Below are positions 44,426-52,468 of a DNA stretch of 64,000 bases, one piece after another. Positions within the stretch are counted from its first letter, which is position 1. Each line of letters opens with the position of its first letter. Source of the stretch: Mediterraneibacter glycyrrhizinilyticus (lineage in GTDB: Bacteria > Bacillota > Clostridia > Lachnospirales > Lachnospiraceae). The stretch lies in the NCBI RefSeq assembly GCF_015560805.1, contig NZ_JADMSO010000003.1:186001-250000 (forward strand), in the 5' to 3' direction. The translations under genes were made by a program, and so were the position numbers. Below the pieces are notes generated by a model that ran no database searches, was not told where the DNA came from, and saw only the letters and a program-made list of their open reading frames with translations.

Positions 44426-45436
44426 ATGGCTTTATTTGAATCATATGAAAGAAGAATTGATAAAATCAATGAAGTTTTGAACAGCTATGGCATTGCTTCT
44501 ATCGAAGAAGCAGAGAAGATCACAAAGGATGCCGGACTTGATGTATACAATCAGGTTAAAGGAATCCAGCCGATCTGTTTTGAAAATGCATGCTGGGCTT
44601 ACATTGTAGGTGCAGCGATCGCGATCAAAAAAGGATGCAAGACAGCAGCAGACGCAGCGGCAGCAATCGGAGAGGGACTTCAGGCATTCTGTATTCCGGG
44701 ATCCGTTGCAGATCAGCGTAAAGTAGGTCTTGGACACGGTAACCTTGGAAAGATGCTTCTGGAAGAAGAGACAGATTGTTTTGCATTCCTGGCAGGTCAT
44801 GAGTCTTTCGCAGCAGCAGAGGGTGCGATCGGTATCGCAGAGAAAGCAAACAAAGTTCGTAAGAAACCGCTTCGTGTTATCCTGAACGGACTTGGAAAAG
44901 ATGCTGCAAAGATCATTTCCAGAATTAACGGATTCACTTATGTTGAGACTGATTACGACTACTATACAGGAGAACTGAAAGAAGTACAGAGAATCGCATA
45001 CTCTGACGGACTTCGCTCCAAAGTAAACTGCTACGGTGCAAACGATGTTCGTGAAGGTGTTGCGATCATGCACAAAGAGGGCGTAGACGTGTCCATCACT
45101 GGTAACTCTACAAACCCGACACGTTTCCAGCATCCGGTTGCAGGTACATACAAAAAAGAATGTATCGAGCAGGGCAAGAAATACTTCTCTGTTGCATCAG
45201 GTGGTGGTACAGGACGTACACTTCACCCGGACAACATGGCAGCAGGACCGGCTTCTTATGGTATGACAGATACTCTGGGACGTATGCACTCTGATGCACA
45301 GTTCGCAGGATCTTCTTCCGTACCGGCTCACGTTGAGATGATGGGACTGATCGGAGCAGGAAACAACCCGATGGTTGGTATGACTGTTGCAGTTGCAGTT
45401 TCTATTGAGGAAGCGGCTAAAGAGGGAAAATTCTAA
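44426..45436 (+). CDS. GGGtGRT family protein, host of the integration site
   Basis: A 336-residue protein carrying the namesake motif ASGGGTGRTLHPDNMAAGP near residue 255. The family is found next to the NifU-like gene in Clostridia, and its function is unknown. The length and C-terminal SIEEAAKEGKF look complete. The last 30 bases of the gene lie in the 34-bp direct repeat of the mobile element at 45407-45440, so its current 3' end and terminator come from the element. The gene is preceded by CAGGAGGAAAATTAA. Confidence 0.88.
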   Translation: MALFESYERRIDKINEVLNSYGIASIEEAEKITKDAGLDVYNQVKGIQPICFENACWAYIVGAAIAIKKGCKTAADAAAAIGEGLQAFCIPGSVADQRKVGLGHGNLGKMLLEEETDCFAFLAGHESFAAAEGAIGIAEKANKVRKKPLRVILNGLGKDAAKIISRINGFTYVETDYDYYTGELKEVQRIAYSDGLRSKVNCYGANDVREGVAIMHKEGVDVSITGNSTNPTRFQHPVAGTYKKECIEQGKKYFSVASGGGTGRTLHPDNMAAGPASYGMTDTLGRMHSDAQFAGSSSVPAHVEMMGLIGAGNNPMVGMTVAVAVSIEEAAKEGKF

Positions 45437-45440
45437 GAAA
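45407..45440 (+). repeat. Left attachment site (attL), 34-bp direct repeat
   Basis: Begins GAGGAAGCGGCTAAAGAGGG and ends TTCTAAGAAA. It includes the last codons and stop of the GGGtGRT gene. The identical sequence recurs at 55580-55613. Just left of it, host GTTTCTATT matches element-side GTTTCGATC at the right end, with two synonymous changes. Confidence 0.93.
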
Positions 45441-45455
45441 CCCTGTAAAATCAAG

Positions 45456-45495
45456 GGCTATCGTGGTTCGTAATGTTCTGCGATAGCCTTAAATT
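45456..45495 (+). terminator. Element-supplied terminator for the GGGtGRT gene
   Basis: GGCTATCG and CGATAGCC pair around a 17-base loop, followed by TTAAATTTT. It lies just inside the element and replaces the host terminator, which now sits at 55639-55680. Confidence 0.75.
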
Positions 45496-45502
45496 TTGCC
45501 AC

Positions 45503-45548
45503 GTAGCACACAAGTAGCACACACGTAGCACACACGAGGTAGCACACA
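45503..45548 (+). repeat. Integrase arm-type repeats, left end
   Basis: Four exact copies of GTAGCACACA start at 45503, 45514, 45525 and 45539, i.e. one helical turn apart for the first three. The same 10-mer occurs at the right end. This matches arm-binding sites of tyrosine integrases. Confidence 0.85.
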
Positions 45549-45561
45549 AATTTTTAGGCAT

Positions 45562-45593
45562 AAAAAACGGGCATCTGCAATATACAGACGCCC
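45562..45593 (-). terminator. Terminator for the leftward element operon
   Basis: On the minus strand GGGCGTCTG and CAGATGCCC pair around TATATTG with one mismatch, followed by GTTTTTT. It would end the leftward repressor/integrase/143-residue transcript before attL. Confidence 0.75.
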
Positions 45594-45598
45594 CTACG

Positions 45599-45616
45599 AT
45601 ACGGTTTTATGTAACG
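45599..45616 (+). repeat. 18-nt element repeat, copy 1
   Basis: ATACGGTTTTATGTAACG occurs exactly here and at 52468-52485, with a diverged form (ATACGTTTTTTGTAACGG) at 51424-51441. All three are intergenic within the element. Confidence 0.7.
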
Positions 45617-45621
45617 GTTAT

Positions 45622-46053
45622 TTAATTTTTTTGAAGTTCATCAGAAGCGCTAAAGCAATAATCACGTGCGATCCGTATTGTTTTAGTTATTTTATTGTAT
45701 TCTGTTAATAACCTATATGAGATTTCTTCATCTTTTGAGCATTCGCTTAAATCAGTCGTATTAGAATACTTCATAGCTTTTTGCCATGTAGGTGATATAT
45801 TCCATTCATAAGTATCTACAAAACTATTAAGCATAAAAATAGCTTTTTCCAATTCATTATACGCATTGTCAATAGTTTCATTTAATTCAAACGTATTACT
45901 TTCTGTGGAATCATCTATTTCTTGAATCTCCTTTTCGTTTAAATCCTGTTCCTTACGATATTTGACAAGTATAAAGTGATACGCCTTGCAAAGAAAATCT
46001 TCATTTTCCATTTTCTCAACCATAGATATAATTTCTTTCTTGTAATCAATCAT
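45622..46053 (-). CDS. Hypothetical element protein (143 aa)
   Basis: A 143-residue, charged, mostly helical protein (MIDYKKEIISMVEKMENEDFLCK...) with no motif I can name. The first 35 residues resemble short helical proteins found next to repressors and integrases in Clostridia elements. The ribosome site AAAAGGAGAAATTAAC precedes the ATG. It is the last gene of the leftward operon after the integrase, separated from it by about 155 bases that hold two hairpins. The function is unknown. Confidence 0.7.
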   Translation of the reverse strand: MIDYKKEIISMVEKMENEDFLCKAYHFILVKYRKEQDLNEKEIQEIDDSTESNTFELNETIDNAYNELEKAIFMLNSFVDTYEWNISPTWQKAMKYSNTTDLSECSKDEEISYRLLTEYNKITKTIRIARDYCFSASDELQKN

Positions 46054-46078
46054 GTTAATTTCTCCTTTTCTTTCATCC

Positions 46079-46177
46079 GGGAGAATGTTACAATAAACAT
46101 GCTCCCTTTAATTATTGTGGTTAGTGGTTACTGGGTGTTTGGGGCTTTATGATATTTGCGGTATCATAGAGCCTTTT
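46079..46177. other. Two hairpins between the integrase and the 143-aa gene
   Basis: GGGAG-ATGTT...AACAT-CTCCC (46079-46106) is followed by GGCT-TATGATA...TATCATA-AGCC (46143-46173) with a plus-strand T-run. The second looks like a plus-strand terminator although both adjoining genes run leftward, so it may block rightward transcription coming from attL. Confidence 0.5.
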
Positions 46178-46208
46178 TGATTGCTACAATCAATTTTCAT
46201 CAACTCCT

Positions 46209-47411
46209 TTACTTTGTTATTTTCTCCATTTCTGCCCTTAATTGGTCAATGGTTCTATGGGTATATACTTTTTCTGTAATATCATCAATAGCGTGCCCTA
46301 CAATTAATTTCAAGATATATTCATCTACATCGCAGGCTTTAGCTTTTGTAATAAATGTGTGCCTGGTTTCGTGTGGGCGGTGTGTCAATTTCAGATACTT
46401 CATAACTTTTTCAAAACGTTTTCGGTATTTATCATAAGTCATATATGTACCCTGCTGCCCGTTTGCATCATTGAATAAAAATTCTGACTGCATAGCAGTA
46501 GCTTCTTTTATACGGTTTTCTATTAACAGTTTTATTAGCGGATGAATCGGAACAATTCTATTTTTGCCGGCATCTGTTTTTAGACCGCCTAGCATAGTTC
46601 CGGCTTCAAGATTTATATCTGCGACTTTTAAAATAGCTAATTCTTGAGGTCGCCAACCGCTGTATATACTTATTAAGATCATGTCAGCAAACGCTATATT
46701 GTCTAGGTTGTCCCATAGCAAGAAAATTTCTTCCTGTGAGAATGGCACAACTTCCTTTGTTCTTGATCTCTTAATCGGGTTACCATTGGCAAACATAACA
46801 GAAGCGTAGTCCTTTTCGACAATATCGTGAGCAACAGCGTATTTGTACATCATATTGAATAAACTTTTAATTCTGCTTTTCGTGCTATCTCCAACTTGAG
46901 CATTTAATATAGTACCTTCTAGATGTGAGACTCTTATATCTTTCATTCTCATATCATAAAGACCGTTACAATAAGCGTATGCTGCCGTAACTGTTCTAAC
47001 ACTGGATGGATTGGAGAGAGTAGGAAAGTAGTTTTCGCTCCATTTCTCATATACTTCTGAAAAAGTAATACTATCTGCTTTGATGTCGTAAGGGTTTTCG
47101 TTATAATTTGCAAGTGCGATCATTGCATCCTCTCTATTTTGATAATATCCGATAGTAGAGCGTATTTGCTTTGATTTTCTTGTAACGGGATCTATTATCC
47201 ATTTGTCTGTTTTCATTACTCTATAAGGCTTTGAGCGTTTCCCAGACATTTTATAGATCGTTCCATATCCGTTAGGTAGTTTTGTTGGTTTTCCGTTTCT
47301 AATGCGTGGTTTTGTACTACTAGGCATATTCATAGGATAACCGCAATTTGGACAGGTTATAGCCTTATCTGATACGTCATGCCTACATTCTGGACACTTT
47401 AAAAGAGCCAT
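46209..47411 (-). CDS. int: Tyrosine site-specific integrase with N-terminal zinc ribbon
   Basis: A 400-residue phage-type tyrosine recombinase. Catalytic residues are R254 (SGWRPQEL), H347 and R350 (RPHETRHTF), H373 (IVGHA) and Y383 (VYTHRT). The N-terminus (1-30) is a zinc ribbon with C6, C9, C20 and C23 (CPEC and CPNC), an addition to the usual arm-binding domain. The SAM-like core-binding domain is at about 115-200. It sits near attL with the arm repeats outside it, so it is the enzyme expected to act on the 34-bp core. It starts 4 bases after the XRE gene in the same leftward operon. Confidence 0.95.
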   Translation of the reverse strand: MALLKCPECRHDVSDKAITCPNCGYPMNMPSSTKPRIRNGKPTKLPNGYGTIYKMSGKRSKPYRVMKTDKWIIDPVTRKSKQIRSTIGYYQNREDAMIALANYNENPYDIKADSITFSEVYEKWSENYFPTLSNPSSVRTVTAAYAYCNGLYDMRMKDIRVSHLEGTILNAQVGDSTKSRIKSLFNMMYKYAVAHDIVEKDYASVMFANGNPIKRSRTKEVVPFSQEEIFLLWDNLDNIAFADMILISIYSGWRPQELAILKVADINLEAGTMLGGLKTDAGKNRIVPIHPLIKLLIENRIKEATAMQSEFLFNDANGQQGTYMTYDKYRKRFEKVMKYLKLTHRPHETRHTFITKAKACDVDEYILKLIVGHAIDDITEKVYTHRTIDQLRAEMEKITK

Positions 47412-47415
47412 TTAA

Positions 47416-48111
47416 TCACTTCCTTGTATTATATTGATCTTTCCATACTTTAAAAATTTCTTCAACTAAAAGAAGATTCATTCTGCTTAAATTCTCTATA
47501 GGAATCCCTTGAATATCGTATAGCGGTTTTCCATTAAACTCACCATTTTTTCTACCAAGATAAATAGAACGTTCTTTATTTATTAAAATAGAATTAGATT
47601 CAACGTCTAAATTCTCTATATAAGAAATGTTTCCTGTATCTTCGTCACGCTCCGGGTGTAGTGGTATTGTGAAATTTGGTTCTATATAATCTCTCAAATA
47701 CCCAAGGAAAGATCCAAATAGATAAGTATCTGTCATGATAAAATTTAAGATATCCATTGTATGGTCATAATCATAAGCTTTTTTTAATGATTTTAGGGTG
47801 GCAATAGCAAAATTATTTAGACCAGTTATTTTTCCTATTTCTGCATTGTCTACAGAAGTATAGTTACTTTTTCCGAGGATATAATCAATGGATACATTAT
47901 ATATATCTGATAGCTTTTCTAGTTTTTCATTATCTATAGGCGGATATGATTGAGAATTTGAATGGGAGTCATAAACGCCAATTTCCCAAGTCCTATACGT
48001 TTTTGTTGTAACGCTTATTCTATCTGCTATAGCGCTTTGAGTATATCCGTTTTTAGTTCTTAGTTCTTTTAATCTCTTACACTTAATCGGTAGTTCGCTA
48101 CTCTTTTTCAT
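47416..48111 (-). CDS. XRE family repressor-like regulator
   Basis: A 231-residue protein with an N-terminal helix-turn-helix (about 10-65: LKELRTKNGYTQSAIADRISVTTKTYRTWE). The rest (about 80-231) is an unrecognised C-terminal domain, perhaps for dimerisation or signal sensing. No LexA-type Ser-Lys protease motif is evident. It is divergent from a small HTH gene, with a palindromic operator and a promoter between them, as in phage-style switches. The integrase follows it closely, so repressor and integrase are probably co-expressed. Confidence 0.85.
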   Translation of the reverse strand: MKKSSELPIKCKRLKELRTKNGYTQSAIADRISVTTKTYRTWEIGVYDSHSNSQSYPPIDNEKLEKLSDIYNVSIDYILGKSNYTSVDNAEIGKITGLNNFAIATLKSLKKAYDYDHTMDILNFIMTDTYLFGSFLGYLRDYIEPNFTIPLHPERDEDTGNISYIENLDVESNSILINKERSIYLGRKNGEFNGKPLYDIQGIPIENLSRMNLLLVEEIFKVWKDQYNTRK

Positions 48112-48171
48112 TATTTAAACCTCCAAAATAAGTAGAATAAAGGTAATTTACGTTTGTTATTGTTATCAGCT

Positions 48172-48200
48172 ATTATAAAGGTACAACGAACGTTCGTCAA
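48172..48200 (-). promoter_or_regulatory. Leftward promoter with overlapping palindromic operator
   Basis: On the minus strand TTGACG (48195-48200) and TATAAT (48172-48177) have a 17-base spacer. The perfect palindrome ACGAACGTTCGT (48186-48197) lies across the -35 and spacer, so bound repressor would block this promoter. The core ACGAACGTT recurs at 53560-53568, downstream of the recombinase promoter. Confidence 0.75.
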
Positions 48201-48242
48201 GTAAATTTGTTGATATTATTATATTTTTTGGAGGTATTTAGA

Positions 48243-48416
48243 ATGAGAAACAAAGATATAAAAGATTATTTCAAATCTAAAGGTGTCCCGATGTGGAGAG
48301 CCGCAGAGCGTTTGGGGATTGCAGACAGTAATTTTTCAAGGATGTTGCGTTACGAAATTTCGGAAGATAAGAAAGCTAAGATTTTCAAGATTATTGACGA
48401 ATTGGCAGCAGAATAA
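48243..48416 (+). CDS. Small helix-turn-helix protein (Cro/antirepressor-like)
   Basis: A 57-residue protein, MRNKDIKDYFKSKGVPMWRA, with a compact HTH (WRAAERLGIADSNFSRMLR). It is divergent from the XRE repressor across the operator region and starts after TTGGAGG, spacing good. Its position matches a Cro-like or early activator gene. The frame is open back to 48207, but without a ribosome site. It is followed 12 bases later by the next small gene. Confidence 0.75.
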   Translation: MRNKDIKDYFKSKGVPMWRAAERLGIADSNFSRMLRYEISEDKKAKIFKIIDELAAE

Positions 48417-48428
48417 GGCGGTGAAATT

Positions 48429-48653
48429 ATGGCAGAAATTACTTTTGATTGTGCAAATGTGCCGGTAGCGGTAGCAGCGCAGGCTTTAAAAATGGACTGC
48501 CAGACAGTGCGGTTACTATTGCAAAACAATTTAGTTGATTGGGGTATTTGCTTCAAAAGGGGAAGTAGTAAGCAATTTACATATTTGATCTATCCAAAAA
48601 AATTTTATGAAGCAACAGGCTTTTGCTATCAAGGAGGTGCCGGCAGTGAATAA
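48429..48653 (+). CDS. Small DNA-binding, excisionase-like protein
   Basis: A 74-residue protein with AQALKMDCQTVRLLLQNNLVDW, which resembles the winged-helix of excisionase/MerR-like element proteins, and a short basic tail. Its location in the early operon fits an excisionase or replication accessory gene. The start follows AAGGCGGTGAAATT. The next gene overlaps its 3' end. I cannot prove the excisionase role. Confidence 0.65.
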   Translation: MAEITFDCANVPVAVAAQALKMDCQTVRLLLQNNLVDWGICFKRGSSKQFTYLIYPKKFYEATGFCYQGGAGSE

Positions 48654-49086
48654 TCAAAAAAATAACAGACTTTTAGAAATTGAAAAGGAATATAAAATTT
48701 GGGAAGAGTTACAAGGGAAATATGCTAATGATGAAGAATTTTATCATTATATAAGTAAAAAATTACAATCCTTAGACGAAGAAGCTGATCAGATGCGAAG
48801 AGAAGCGGAAGAATTGCAAGAGTTACCTATTACAAGGGTAGAGTTAAAACCGTTACAGAAAATATCGCAGTTAAAAAAGCTTCATGCTTGTAATTGTATT
48901 GAGACATGGCGCGAGAATAATTCATTTACTATGACGTTTGAACTCAATAATGGAGATTCAGAAAAGAGGTTGCAAGATTTGACGATTATTTTCGAGAAGA
49001 GCGCCCCAAGTGTTTACATTTCAAAGCCTTATTCGCGTAATAATGCGATTATACAGGTTCGAGGCGGTGTTGTAGATGACGAATAG
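48646..49086 (+). CDS. Hypothetical coiled-coil protein
   Basis: A 146-residue protein with a long acidic helix (about 15-65: EYKIWEELQGKYANDEEFYH, then SLDEEADQMRREAEELQ) and a C-terminal beta-rich part. I choose the GTG at 48646, 7 bases after AAGGAGGT; an ATG at 48607 in the same frame has no ribosome site. The start overlaps the previous stop and the stop overlaps the replication gene, so all are likely co-translated. The function is unknown. Confidence 0.65.
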   Translation: MNNQKNNRLLEIEKEYKIWEELQGKYANDEEFYHYISKKLQSLDEEADQMRREAEELQELPITRVELKPLQKISQLKKLHACNCIETWRENNSFTMTFELNNGDSEKRLQDLTIIFEKSAPSVYISKPYSRNNAIIQVRGGVVDDE

Positions 49087-51238
49087 TGAAATATACGAGA
49101 ATAATTTGCAACACTTCAAAATAAAAAGGCGTTACAGTAATAAAGCACAGTGTATTTGTCCGGCGCATGAAGATAAACAGGCATCATTGACAGTAGCACA
49201 AGGTGACAAATGCACGATATTACGTTGTCATGCAGGATGTAAAGTTGATGATATTTTGCAAGCGGTAGGGCTTAATATAAAGGATACATTTTATGATGTG
49301 GAGCCTAGGAGTCCGAACTGGAAAAAGTATATAGAAAGCCGAGAAAAGCGAAAAATTGAAGCTGTCTATCACTACGTTTCTTGTAACGGTCGATATGCTT
49401 TTACCAAGATTCGGCTAGAGGAAAAACGGTTACTGTATGGAATATTAGAAAATGATCGTTTCAGATATGGGCTGCCAAGAAATACACCGAGGAAGTCTCT
49501 AAAAGCCATATATGGAAGCGTACAAGCCATAAATAAGGCAATAACCGAGGGCAAGCCGATATTTATACCAGAGGGTGAAAAAGACGTTGATACGCTGACG
49601 AAAAGAGGATATGTAGCCTTTACTTATGGCAGTTCGAGCGATTGGCAGTCAGAGTTTGCGGAATTGGTAAAAGACGCAGATGTGGTAATTCTTGCAGATA
49701 ATGATAAGCCGGGTATCGCAGTAGCAAATACTATATTGAAAGATATTAAAACGATTGCTAAGAGTGTAAAAATCATTGTTCCTATGCCAGATATTCCAAA
49801 GGCAGATATAACCGATTATTTTGAAGCAGGGCATAGTAAAGAAGAATTTGAACAGATGATAAATGTCGTTACAGAAAAAAGCCTGCTGCCGGAAGTGTCG
49901 CAAGTAGAGGTTGAACGTTTATTATCTTACAAAGTTGATTATGACAAAGACGGAAACGTTAAGGGCAAAAAAATACTCCAAACAGTACGCAATTTTGAAA
50001 TCATTATGGAAAATGACGGTAGATTTGCGGGAAAAATCAAATTTGATGAATTTTCACAGCAAACTTTTTTAATGGGTTCCGTACCATGGGAATCAAAAAA
50101 GAACTATCGGGCGTGGGGTTCTTATGATGATAGCGCGCTGTTTTCAATCTTGCAATCTGATTACGGAATGAATAGCCGAAATGATTACTTTGATGCTCTG
50201 AAAAATGTTGCTATGAAAAACAAATTTCATCCAGTGCGAGATATTTTAGATTCGCTTGTATGGGATGGACAAGATCATATTAAAGATTTACTTCCGGATT
50301 ATCTAGGCGTTGAAGATACAGAGTATCAATATCAAGTGATGAAATTATGGATGTTGGGGGCTGTATCGAGAATCTATAAGCCCGGTTGCAAATTTGATTA
50401 TACTGTAATTTTCAAAGGCAGACAAGGACTAGGAAAAAGCACTTTTTTACAGTTATTAGCATTAAATGATAACTGGTTCAATGATTCGCTTGATAGTTTA
50501 GATTCAGATAAATCGGCTCAGTCCCTTATGGGAAGTTGGATTATTGAACTTGCAGAACTAAAGTCGCTTGCCCGGACGGCTGGGGGCGTGGATAGTGTTA
50601 AGCGCTTTCTTACAGCAACGCAGGACAAGTACAGAGTGCCATATGAGCGCAGGGCAGATATATTTTTACGTCAATGCGTTTTTGCCGGAACTACAAATAA
50701 AGAAGATTTTTTACAAGATGAGACTGGAAATAGAAGATTTTTAATTATTGAAGCCGGAGAAAACGAACCTAGAAAGAATCTTTTTGAATCAGAATCAATC
50801 AACGATTTTAAAGCTGCATGGGCGCAAGCGGTTTATATCGTGAAGAATGAAAAGCCAAAGTTGATATTACCAGATTCATGCAGAAAGCGTGCTGAAGAAT
50901 TACAAGCCGAAAGTATGTCCGATGATGGAAAAGTAGGAATTATACAAGAGTATCTTTCAAACAAACAGCGCACTTGCGCCATTGAGATTTGGAGAGAAGC
51001 GTTACAAGAAACAGGAAGACCTGCAAAATGGCAGGCGTCAGAGATCAATAATATTGTTTTGAGCTTTCCAGAGTGGAAACGTATGCAGTACCCAGCTAAG
51101 TTTGGAATGTATGGTAGTCAACGAGGTTTTCAGAAATGTAGTCTACAATCACAGAATGAAGACGATTCAAAGCAGGAATGTAGTCAAGGTTTTATGAATT
51201 TAACCGATTCCGAATTATCAGAGATACCTTTTGATTAA
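49076..51238 (+). CDS. CHC2/Toprim primase-helicase (VapE-type replication protein)
   Basis: A 720-residue fused replication protein. A CHC2-type zinc finger lies at about 28-55 (C28, H31, C51, C55). A Toprim domain (about 155-235) has PEGEKD and LADNDKPG, for its acidic residues. A VapE/virulence-E superfamily helicase domain follows, with Walker A FKGRQGLGKSTFL near residue 445 and later AGTTNKEDFLQDETGNRRF. Such proteins prime and unwind replication origins on phages and satellites. An iteron-like region lies directly downstream. The start overlaps the previous gene by 11 bases. Confidence 0.9.
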   Translation: MTNSEIYENNLQHFKIKRRYSNKAQCICPAHEDKQASLTVAQGDKCTILRCHAGCKVDDILQAVGLNIKDTFYDVEPRSPNWKKYIESREKRKIEAVYHYVSCNGRYAFTKIRLEEKRLLYGILENDRFRYGLPRNTPRKSLKAIYGSVQAINKAITEGKPIFIPEGEKDVDTLTKRGYVAFTYGSSSDWQSEFAELVKDADVVILADNDKPGIAVANTILKDIKTIAKSVKIIVPMPDIPKADITDYFEAGHSKEEFEQMINVVTEKSLLPEVSQVEVERLLSYKVDYDKDGNVKGKKILQTVRNFEIIMENDGRFAGKIKFDEFSQQTFLMGSVPWESKKNYRAWGSYDDSALFSILQSDYGMNSRNDYFDALKNVAMKNKFHPVRDILDSLVWDGQDHIKDLLPDYLGVEDTEYQYQVMKLWMLGAVSRIYKPGCKFDYTVIFKGRQGLGKSTFLQLLALNDNWFNDSLDSLDSDKSAQSLMGSWIIELAELKSLARTAGGVDSVKRFLTATQDKYRVPYERRADIFLRQCVFAGTTNKEDFLQDETGNRRFLIIEAGENEPRKNLFESESINDFKAAWAQAVYIVKNEKPKLILPDSCRKRAEELQAESMSDDGKVGIIQEYLSNKQRTCAIEIWREALQETGRPAKWQASEINNIVLSFPEWKRMQYPAKFGMYGSQRGFQKCSLQSQNEDDSKQECSQGFMNLTDSELSEIPFD

Positions 51239-51416
51239 ATTGTAGTTATGGAATGTAGTAACTTTGTAGATGGCTCAAACCCTTGTATTTACTGGGCTTT
51301 ATACATTTACTACATTCTCTACAATAAAATAAAAGAGTATATAAATATATAAGAGAATAAGAGATATTACAATATATAAAAGTCTTTTGGATTGTAGTTG
51401 TAGAATGTAGTAACTT
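51239..51416. repeat. Iteron-like repeats after the replication gene (candidate origin)
   Basis: Three related 23-26-nt repeats: ATTGTAGTTATGGAATG... at 51239-51264, its inverse at 51301-51325, and ATTGTAGTTGTAGAATG... at 51391-51416. All share GAATGTAGTAA. The spacer is very AT-rich (51326-51380). The gap carries no gene. Repeats plus AT-rich DNA beside a primase-helicase gene suggest the element's replication origin. Confidence 0.65.
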
Positions 51417-51423
51417 AAATTCA

Positions 51424-51441
51424 TACGTTTTTTGTAACGGT
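51424..51441 (+). repeat. Diverged copy of the 18-nt element repeat
   Basis: ATACGTTTTTTGTAACGG resembles the exact 18-mer ATACGGTTTTATGTAACG at 45599 and 52468. It lies 20 bases before the start of the 73-residue gene, and both rightward downstream copies are followed by TTAAGAAAG. Confidence 0.5.
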
Positions 51442-51461
51442 TTTTAAGAAAGTAGGTATAT

Positions 51462-51683
51462 ATGGATTATTGGAATTTATATAAAGATGTCTGGAATTTT
51501 CACAAGAAATTTTCAGAAGTAAAAGATACAGATGAATACTGGCAAGCTGTGATTGATGAATCCAATGAGATCTCAAAGAAGTACAATAAACACAAATTTG
51601 CAAATGATTTATTGATTGCGGTTATTTCAGAAATTGAGCGCAGTTACAAGGAGATGAGAGCAAATGCAGACACAAGAGTATAA
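51462..51683 (+). CDS. Hypothetical element protein (73 aa)
   Basis: A 73-residue helical protein (MDYWNLYKDVWNFHKKFSEV...). No motif is recognised. It has an aromatic-rich N-terminus and a charged C-terminus. The upstream AAGAAAGTAGG at 51444-51454 is a plausible ribosome site. The last 20 bases overlap the start of the HNH gene, indicating a coupled pair. Such small proteins before HNH genes occur near phage packaging genes, but I cannot assign a role. Confidence 0.65.
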   Translation: MDYWNLYKDVWNFHKKFSEVKDTDEYWQAVIDESNEISKKYNKHKFANDLLIAVISEIERSYKEMRANADTRV

Positions 51684-51912
51684 GGAATATATAAAATCTG
51701 ATGTGTGGAAAGAGAAATGCGAACAGCGGTTAGAAATAGCAGGGCATAAGTGTGAGATGTGCGGACGGCTTGAGAAAAATTCAAAGGGATTGCAGATACA
51801 TCATATTAGTTATCGGAATTTAGGGCATGAAGATGTAGCAAATGACTTAATATGTCTTTGTGGTAGGTGTCACATTCTGATACACGCTTATTATAACCGC
51901 AAGAGGGCGTGA
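51664..51912 (+). CDS. HNH endonuclease
   Basis: An 82-residue single-domain HNH protein: CxxC at C30 and C33, the HH of QIHHISY at 46-47, N60, and a second CxxC-H at C66, C69, H70 with H74. In phages an HNH protein is often encoded beside the terminase genes and takes part in genome packaging. Here it lies directly before the TerS-like gene, matching that order. It overlaps the preceding gene. Confidence 0.85.
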   Translation: MQTQEYKEYIKSDVWKEKCEQRLEIAGHKCEMCGRLEKNSKGLQIHHISYRNLGHEDVANDLICLCGRCHILIHAYYNRKRA

Positions 51913-51982
51913 AAGACTAAGCGCAACGAATAACGTTAACATCATAAAAAGAATGTCTAAAATAGGCAGAAAAGAGGTAAAT

Positions 51983-52468
51983 ATGGCAAAAAATAATTAT
52001 CCACAAGCCGGACTTGATGAAATTGAACCGGCAGCAGTTCAACAGATCGTTTCATCATTGAAAGAGTTACATGACAAAGGAAGACCTAAAACAGATGAAG
52101 AGGTTGAGGAGCGAATTAATGAATATTTTTCATTTTGCGAACGCTCCAGTATTCGACCTGGAATAGAATCATTATGTCTATCACTGCATATCAGCAGAAC
52201 AACGCTTTTTAAATGGAATAGGGGTATTGATTGCAGTGCATACAGACAGGAATTGACTCAGTCTGCAAAGGCTTTTATTAGCGCATTTATTGAGCAAGCA
52301 ATGCTTGGCGGTAAAATAAGCCCACCTTCTGGAATTTTTTTAATGAAGAATTGGCTATCATATAAAGATACAATCAGCATAGAGGAAAGCATACCAGAGC
52401 AAACAACCGAACGAGCCTTAACTGCTGCCGAGTTGCCAAAACTGGGAGACTTGAAAAAACTAGATTAA
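51983..52468 (+). CDS. Terminase small subunit-like protein
   Basis: A 161-residue protein. The middle has an HTH (SLCLSLHISRTTLFKWNRG), and the C-terminus has SPPSGIFLMKNWLSYKDTIS, echoing the P...FLLKN..GYKD motif of phage terminase small subunits. The ATG at 51983 follows AAAGAGGTAAAT; an ATG 30 bases earlier lacks a good site. TerS recognises DNA for packaging. No large terminase is present, so the protein may redirect a helper phage's TerL, as in phage satellites. The family assignment is moderately sure. Confidence 0.6.
   Translation: MAKNNYPQAGLDEIEPAAVQQIVSSLKELHDKGRPKTDEEVEERINEYFSFCERSSIRPGIESLCLSLHISRTTLFKWNRGIDCSAYRQELTQSAKAFISAFIEQAMLGGKISPPSGIFLMKNWLSYKDTISIEESIPEQTTERALTAAELPKLGDLKKLD

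Noticed and set aside
45407-45440. tRNA gene as integration site
   Set aside because: The repeat overlaps the end of a protein gene; I found no tRNA gene in the window.
45441-45621. CRISPR-like array in the GTAGCACACA repeats
   Set aside because: The units are 10 bases long, spaced by one to four bases, without spacers or cas genes; they are integrase arm sites.
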